Origin: Multifurca ochricompacta
Taxonomy: Eukaryota > Basidiomycota > Agaricomycetes > Russulales > Russulaceae
DNA: 64,000 bases
Reading direction: 5' to 3'
Assembly: GCA_022496185.1 (NCBI GenBank)
Contig: WTXG01000138.1
Coordinates: forward strand, 1 to 64,000
Part shown: piece after piece, positions 58,101 through 64,000 of the stretch
Position numbering within the stretch: the stretch's first letter is position 1
How the letters are laid out: each line of letters opens with the position of its first letter
Made by a program: the position numbers and the translations under genes
Notes under the pieces: model-generated
What the model was told of the DNA's origin: nothing
Database searches by the model: none
What the model saw: only the letters and a program-made list of their open reading frames with translations

Positions 58101-58929
58101 CGCGAGAGCGCTCTATGCTTCGCTGGCGGGGGGACATATTGATATCGCAAAGTCGCTTCTTGAGAGAGGTGTCGACGTGGATTGCCAAAATTACATTGGC
58201 CAGAGTTTGCTTCACAGAGCATCTGTTCGCGGGCGTCGTGATTTCGTGGTACTGTTAATTGAGCATGGCGCGAAGATCAACATAGAAGACGAGTGGGGGC
58301 AGACACCATTATTCGCGGCGTCAAGATGCGGCGAAACTGAAGTTGTACGAATATTATTGGGGCACGGCGCAGATGTGAATACGAAAACTAAGGATGGGTG
58401 GACCCCGTTGATGGATGCCTCACGATGTGGACACCACGCTGTCGTGCAATTACTGCTCGACAATGGCGCATCCTATGACATCCTCGACGACGACGGCCGG
58501 ACTCCATTGCAGTCAGCATCCGACGGTGGACATCTCGATGTTGTAAAGGAGTTGCTTGACCACGGCGCGGATGTAAACTCTCAGAACAACGATGACTCAA
58601 CTCCATTGATCTCTGCATCAGTAAACGGTCATCATGGTATCGTGCAATTATTGCTCAGCAGTGGCGCGTCTGTGGACAGTTGCGACAGTGCTGGCTGGAC
58701 TTCGTTACACTTCGCTGCAAAGAATGGGAATCTCAACACTGTCAAGTTGCTGATCGGTCATGGGGCTAATGTTAACCTACGGAATAACGCCGGAGAGACT
58801 GCCTTTGACCTGGCATCTCACAACGCGGAAGAAAGGGTTGCAAGTGCCTTAGCCGAGCATATGGAAGACATAACCCTCGTGACAGCTAGTGTTGTGACGG
58901 CCCCGGCTCGGCCTGAAGCCGCGGCTTAG
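55161..58929 (+). CDS. NOD-like receptor: Goodbye domain, NACHT, ankyrin repeats
   Basis: STAND-class intracellular receptor of fungi, linked by family to non-self recognition and cell death. Ten exons, all GT-AG: 55161-55442, 55507-55560, 55635-55830, 55888-56040, 56104-56142, 56206-56247, 56297-56467, 56536-56560, 56616-57215, 57273-58929, about 1072 residues. N-terminal Goodbye-type domain (SDYDALVDL-like, VLQRLDRLTREEAQL). NACHT: P-loop GKPGSGKS formed across an intron, Walker B IYIIVDALDECP, CVTSRPEADIL. Then LDELPETLDETYERTLL and FSHFSVKEFLISSRLA. About seven ankyrin repeats at 58030-58880, for example GWTPLMDASRCGHHAVVQLL. The last codons and the stop come from a hAT element starting at 58887; before it the frame ended in Trp-Ser-stop. 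Confidence 0.9.
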
Positions 58930-60099
58930 GCTCGGCTTTTAGCGGCTCAGGCTTGTCAAAACTCAAGCCTGGGCCGTAGCGACGGCTTCCGGCCGGCTTA
59001 GGCCCGGCTTAGGCCTAAGCCGCGGCTTTACAAGTTTTAGTTTGGATCTTCTGATCGCTTTTACTCTGCATTTCTGAAGGACTTGTAGTTTACATTATAT
59101 CAACCCCTGGCCACTGCTTTGGCCTTCTGCCATATTATGTCTCCTATTTAACTCATGTAACATAAATTGTCTTAGTTTAGCTTGTATCAATAACAAGTGT
59201 TTGTAACAGGTGCTTCTATCCCATGCTTGCTATGTAGATAAGATAAGATGTTGAGATCGTGGTGAAACTAAGAGTGAAAATCCAGCAAGAATAGACCTTT
59301 AAATAAGTTCTAGTACTATTCTACGAAATACCAAAGCCGATCGAGCGTGCAATGTAAATCTAATTAGTTATCAGTGGCTTACTCTTCTAAGTACCCTGAC
59401 ACATCTTGTTTATTAACGCGCAATCGTTTCTGCCAGTCTGGCATTATCTAAAATACATACTAGACTACTTTAGATCACTCTATAATCAAATCATCGAATT
59501 GTATTACTCAAACAAAGGCCGCGTGTATCTATCAGTGTCCATGTGTAGGGCAGCGACTACTTGGCATCGCGTGGACTGGGTCAGATCGGTCCAAACTCCT
59601 TCTTATCTTATCTAAGTCTAAGAAGGTCGACTCTGCAAGACGCACAATCGCGTGACACCCTCAGGATGGTTTTCAATCAGTCTGGGATGCCAAAAAATGC
59701 GCATCCAGGACATGTACTATATCAGCTACTAAGTTAAAGTAAACAAATGTATTATCTTGCAATGTGATTTAATCACATGATCAATCTGAGATGTATATAC
59801 TCAGTATTTTAATTAATGTGAGACATGTTTTTATCTCATCAATTGTTTTATCTAAACACAATCACAATTATGTTGCTATCTCTGTACTGGTATTCTGGTT
59901 CAACAGTTTACAAAAATCCGGATAGAAAGCGTGACTCAGCCACCAAAAGCCGCGGCCTAAGCCGCGGCTTCAGGCTTTCCAAACCTTAAGCCTGAGCCGT
60001 GGGCCGCTGGAAGCCGTTTTCACGGCCTATGTCGGCCCGGCTTTTTCCGGCTCAGAAACGGCCGGCTTACGGCTTTGAGCCGAGCCGTGCACATCACTA
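58887..60099. mobile_element. Non-autonomous hAT element in the NLR stop region
   Basis: 8-bp TSD gtgacagc (58879-58886, 60100-60107). Ends TAGTGTTGTG and CACATCACTA, with imperfect inverted repeats rich in GCCGGCTTAGG/AAGCCGCGGC. 1213 bp, no transposase. Termini resemble the 403-bp MITEs at 18.5 and 19.3 kb. The interior (59270-59880) matches parts of other elements near 63200 and 20860-35310. Confidence 0.9.
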
Positions 60100-60203
60100 G
60101 TGACAGCATGGTCCTGACTACACGGAACATACCACCACAAGATGTGCATCTCGATGGTGCACAGTAGGGTTGCGGAAAATATTCGAGGCCAATAATTTAC
60201 TGG

Positions 60204-60283
60204 TAATTTTGATGGGAAGGTGGTAATTGTGATGGGAAGGTGGTAATTTAGATGGGAAGGTGGTAATTTAGATGGGAAGGTGG
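60204..60283. repeat. 20-bp minisatellite, four units
   Basis: Four head-to-tail units of TAATTTNGATGGGAAGGTGG, flanked by shorter TAATTTACTGG repeats on both sides (60194-60305). Non-coding. Confidence 0.9.
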
Positions 60284-60465
60284 TAATTTACTGGTAATTT
60301 ACTGGTAAAAGAGCATGTGATACTTTCACATGATGTTTTCAATGAAATTTTTATAATTCCATCAAGAAGTTGTTGTCTAGTGTAAGAGCTAGAAAAGTGA
60401 GTAGCTCAGTCTTTGGAACAGAAAGACTATATTGCTAGGTAATACCTAGAAAAGCAAGTAGCTAC

Positions 60466-61763
60466 TAGGGCTGCGCGCCGTCCGTTTGACGGTGACGGCC
60501 GTCTATTTGACAGTGAAGGACGGGTACGGCTGACCCGTACACCTTCCGTTTTTGGTACTCACCAGATCGCTGACGGTATGGTACGGGTACGGTACGGCCG
60601 TTTTACGGTATACGGTAGTAGACGGTATTACTAGAGAAAATAAAGTTGACCAGGGTAGCATGAGCAAGAAGCTTAGAGTGATAAAGCAATGAATAGGTGT
60701 ATTCTTATGGCTATTCTACACCTTTTTATGTAGTTTATGAGTACAATACCCAACAATCTACTTTACCAGCCATAATCTGAAACTCATAGAGGGACTTCAA
60801 GCATTGCATTTGCTTCTGTGAGTATGATTGGTGTAAAAAGGGCATACTGGAACATGAACTCCCTCAATAAATGTAATTGTAGGTATATTATCACAAAAGA
60901 GACATCAGAGAAACAATACCAAAACATGCCCCAAAAAGGGGCATCCCAAAACTATATTTGGGCTTGCACAAGGCAACTCTTAAAGCCAAGTGTGGTAAAT
61001 GCGAGCATACCTCCAACTGGACTCTGGCAGACCAAAATTCAATTACAATAAGGCAAAAATCAAATATATAGACTAATAGACAGCTCAACGACCCAGTGCA
61101 GTATCAGCTTGCGTGCGTGCAAGATGCAACTGCTTCTTGTCAGGCAACGGAGGGAGATCATGCCCCATCCACTAATCTAATCTACTCCATAATCCATAAT
61201 ATGCTGTTGAGATGGGCCGGTTGCAACTGGGACCGGAGACCGGACAGCCGGGCTCCTGGGTGGACTCGATCTTATGATTATGATAAGATAATCTAAAGTG
61301 CGTCAGATAATTGATTCAGAGACATTGCACGCACAACACATTCCTTCTGTCTTGTCACATTTAAATAACTATATTTATTCTACTTATTGTCATGCTTCTC
61401 TAAGCAGTATCAAAGTTCACTATTCTGTACATGTTCACTTCAGTTTTGACCACATAAACTGAAGCGAGTATTAGTTAGTTTATCTTATCTCTTATCTTTA
61501 CCATATTTAGCTAACACTTATCTACTATCTAAATAGGTAAAGATACTATAGTGGGGGAGTTTTGGTGGCTTAATGACAAGATTAAAGCCCTGCCGTCCAT
61601 GCCGTCTAATGCCGTCTACGGCCGTTTTTTGACGGGTTCGGACGGCGTTTTCCATACCCGTAACCGTCCGTCTCGATGATTGACTTGAGCTGGTATGGTA
61701 CAGGTACGGCACCGTACTACGGCACCGTCATACCGTAAGCTACGGGTACGGCGCACAGCCCTA
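60466..61763. mobile_element. Non-autonomous hAT, deletion derivative of the 20323-46126 family
   Basis: 8-bp TSD gtagctac (60458-60465, 61764-61771). Ends TAGGGCTGCGC and GCGCACAGCCCTA. 60466-60745 matches 20323-20560; 61260-61763 matches 45635-46126; 61085-61140 matches the transposase C-terminal codons (35340-35400, minus strand). Internally deleted, 1298 bp. Confidence 0.92.
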
Positions 61764-61771
61764 GTAGCTAC

Positions 61772-62064
61772 ACAAAGAATTAGTAAAATGCAATGTAGCT
61801 ACAAAGAAAATAATACTGACCTCAGTCTTTGGAACAGAAAGACTGAGGATGCTAACTACACTGGTAGTCCTATAATATAGTAAGAAATTTGCATGATATG
61901 ATACCTCGTGCATTGTGTAGAATGGCCTCAATGTGATCGATCCTGGGCTGCCATCTCCGGTATCAATGTGGCTGCGTGCCGTGGCTGTATTCTAACATCT
62001 AGGACTCTCCAAGAGCTTCTGGAGGGTTATGAACAGCCACAGAAGTGTCACTTGATAGTTCATC
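61772..62064. other. Short flank between elements, no gene
   Basis: Holds a small imperfect palindrome (cagtctttggaacagaaagactg, near 61829) that also occurs at about 60402. Nothing coding recognised. Confidence 0.4.
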
Positions 62065-62415
62065 TGTTGACACAGGATGTGTCTGGAGATGCTTCAGGCA
62101 TCTAAGGTTCACTTCAGCTGTAGATTAGATTAGATTCCGGAGTTTTGGACTTTTTATGTTATCTTTATTACATTTTTTCTCACCTTACTCAGCTGATTAG
62201 TGATGGACTTAGTAATGCACAGTATAGCATGTGATTCTCTTTTGGCCAATGGCCTTAGTCCCTCACTGTTTATTGTCCAGCACTTGTGGACTTATTCCCA
62301 GTGCACACAGACTATCCCTTGGAGTATATAAGGGTGTCTGTTTTGTCTCTTACACTTCAGAGTTCTTCTAACATCTGAAGTGTAAGTTCCATTTACTCTA
62401 CTCTCTACTACCTTT
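62065..62415 (+). repeat. Old copia LTR fragment
   Basis: Starts TGTTGACAC and follows the 35465-35960 LTR (atgcttcaggcat, gattagattagat, agtatataagggtgtctg, acacttcagag) with clear divergence. Cut at 62415 by the next element. Confidence 0.85.
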
Positions 62416-62574
62416 TAGGGCTGCACACCATACCTGTACCCTATGGTATGATGGTGCCATAGTATGGTGCTGTACCCATACTGTACCAGCTCAAGTCAAT
62501 AATCAAGATAGACAGTTATGGGTACAGCAAATGCTGTCCAAACCCATCAAAAAACAGCTGTAGATGGCATGTGA
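62416..62574. mobile_element. hAT end fragment (inverted right end)
   Basis: TAGGGCTGCACACC and about 150 bp match the reverse complement of 45960-46126. The interior and the other end are missing; an LTR fragment starts at 62575. Confidence 0.75.
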
Positions 62575-62838
62575 TGCTTTTTGTCAATGTAACAGTTTGT
62601 GACGCACTTGTGATGCATGTGTGACTTTTGTGACAGTTTTTCAACCTGTGCGCATTTGACTTTTGTCTCAGCATTTCAACTTCTTACTCCAAGTCATGTG
62701 ACTGGGGTTGATGATCTCTTCTTATCTGATCTGATTTTTGGACTTAGACTGACTTGGACTGACACTCATTTGCCTTTGGAGTGGGTGCAACACCACTTAC
62801 ATTTCCTGTCTCAATCTCCACTAGAGATTAGTGAATAG
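62575..62838 (+). repeat. Gyp-1/Gyp-2-type LTR fragment with lost CpGs
   Basis: TGTGATGCTTTTTGTCAATG corresponds to the minus-strand LTR start TGTGACGCTTTTTGTCGATG. Nearly every CpG of the Gyp-1 LTR is TpG or CpA here. Truncated near 62838 by the next element. Confidence 0.8.
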
Positions 62839-63952
62839 CAGGGGTAACCCCCGGGTATCTTCATTGGTACCCGTACCCGTACCTGTACCCGTCGCTACGG
62901 GTATGGGTCACCTGCGGGTTGCCTGTGTTAAACGCGTGCAAGTAGGGATCAGCAAGGGTTTTCATACCTGTGCGGGTAAGCGCTGCGGGTTTTGATGGGT
63001 ACGGGTACGGGTATACAACTCCCAACCCGCCAGAAACCCGTACCCACGCAGCGGGTTTGGCGGGTATAAGTGGTCATCAGTCATTGACAAGATCAGCAGA
63101 AATGTAATGATAAAATACATCTGTAGCAAACAAATGACAAGATTAAATTTGATGTATGCTACAGGGCTTCTGTAAATATATTCTAGTGTTATCCTATGAA
63201 ATATCAAAGCAGATCAATGGTGCGATGTAAAATAAAAGTGTTATCAGTGATCCACTCTCTTGAAAATCATGATGCAACTGTTTTATTAACGCGCGATCAA
63301 TTCTGCCGGTCTGGCACTATCTAAAATACACTCTAGACTACTTTAGACTATTCTATAATCTAATTATCAAATTACTTTACTGAAACAAGGCCCGCATGTA
63401 TCTACAGGCTGCATAGAGCAGCGACTACATTGCATCACATGGACCAGCATATTGGTCTGATCTCCTTCCTATTAAGGAAGGTTGACTTAACAATCACGGC
63501 TTTGATTTTCCATTGGTCCAACAAGATTGTGATCACGCATAGATAACACAACAAAAACGCGTTCACAAATTAATTAGATACATAGAATATACATCTAAGA
63601 TCTGACATATGATCAAATCACATCATTAAACGAGATAACGAGATAACGCGTTCATTTAATCTAGTAGCTGATATAGTACATCTAAAGTACAAGCCTGCGC
63701 CATGCCTGTTCCACAAAATGAAATAAAATAATAATGTAAATAAAGAATAAACTTAATCTTCTGAACATAAATCAGCAATTATTGAGGGATCCTGAGTAGC
63801 CACAAATGAACGCGTTGTATCCAAGTGTGTATCTCCTTGACCGGATGGACCGGGCCGGGTGTCCGAAATGCGCAATGCAAGTAAAGAACTTGCACACGTT
63901 TCATTTTATGGGTAACCTGGGTATCAAAACAAATATCCAGGGGTTACCCCTG
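62839..63952. mobile_element. Probable TIR element, CAGGGGTAACCCC ends
   Basis: Perfect 13-bp inverted repeats at 62839-62851 and 63940-63952. ACCCGT/GGGTAC repeats near both ends of its left part. No 8-bp TSD is visible (gtgaatag against ccaatcac), so boundaries or class may be wrong. The interior at 63180-63480 matches 59270-59600. Confidence 0.5.
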
Positions 63953-64000
63953 CCAATCACTATGCATTTGTCAATTATTTTTGCATTCTATGCAGTTATC

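Noticed and set aside
62839..63952. Firm hAT call for the CAGGGG element
   Set aside because: The 13-bp inverted repeats are perfect but no matching 8-bp TSD is present, so only a tentative feature is given.

Overview
The window is fungal DNA, most likely from an Agaricomycete (mushroom-forming basidiomycete). The evidence is the short GT-AG introns of about 50-75 bp, a FunK1-type kinase, a Goodbye-NACHT-ankyrin NLR, a cytochrome P450 relic, chromovirus-type Ty3/gypsy elements and hAT DNA transposons. I saw no bacterial features, rRNA, tRNA or CRISPR array.

About 80% of the window is nested transposons, which can be unpacked by matching LTRs and target-site duplications (TSDs). Left nest, 1-18.5 kb: a minus-strand LINE ORF1 is interrupted by minus-strand gypsy Gyp-1 (1-15671, runs off the left edge). 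Gyp-1 gag is interrupted by a poly(A)-tailed ORF1-only LINE-like element (2761-13219, 15-bp TSD). That element is interrupted by plus-strand gypsy Gyp-A (3470-12215, TSD aagag), which carries a solo LTR (9041-10317, TSD tcagg). Two 403-bp hAT MITEs follow (18530-18932, 19290-19692).

Middle nest, 20323-46126: one autonomous hAT transposon (8-bp TSD ataagttt, about 5 kb once the insertions are subtracted). It holds minus-strand gypsy Gyp-3 (20966-35237, TSD taatt), whose own 3' LTR holds minus-strand gypsy Gyp-2 (21183-27957, TSD ccaag). A plus-strand copia element (35465-42018) sits inside the last exon of the hAT transposase.

Host island, 46.1-58.9 kb: a P450 pseudogene (minus), a FunK1 kinase gene (minus, four exons), a poorly understood low-complexity coding region, a cluster of hairpins, an inverted duplicate of the FunK1 promoter and 5' end, and a ten-exon NLR gene (plus). 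The stop region of the NLR gene is replaced by a 1.2-kb hAT element (58887-60099). The right end, 60-64 kb, is a patchwork of non-autonomous hATs and old LTR fragments.

Three points stand out. (1) All four gypsy elements carry a Tf1-like self-priming arrangement: 11-13 nt next to the 5' LTR are complementary to an LTR segment about 33 bp downstream of a TATA box. (2) Gyp-A and Gyp-3 share an extra third ORF encoding a coiled coil plus four Cys/His zinc-knuckle-like motifs. (3) Nearly every LTR-LTR difference and nearly every premature stop in the gypsy elements fits a CpG to TpG/CpA change, which indicates CpG-directed silencing or mutation.
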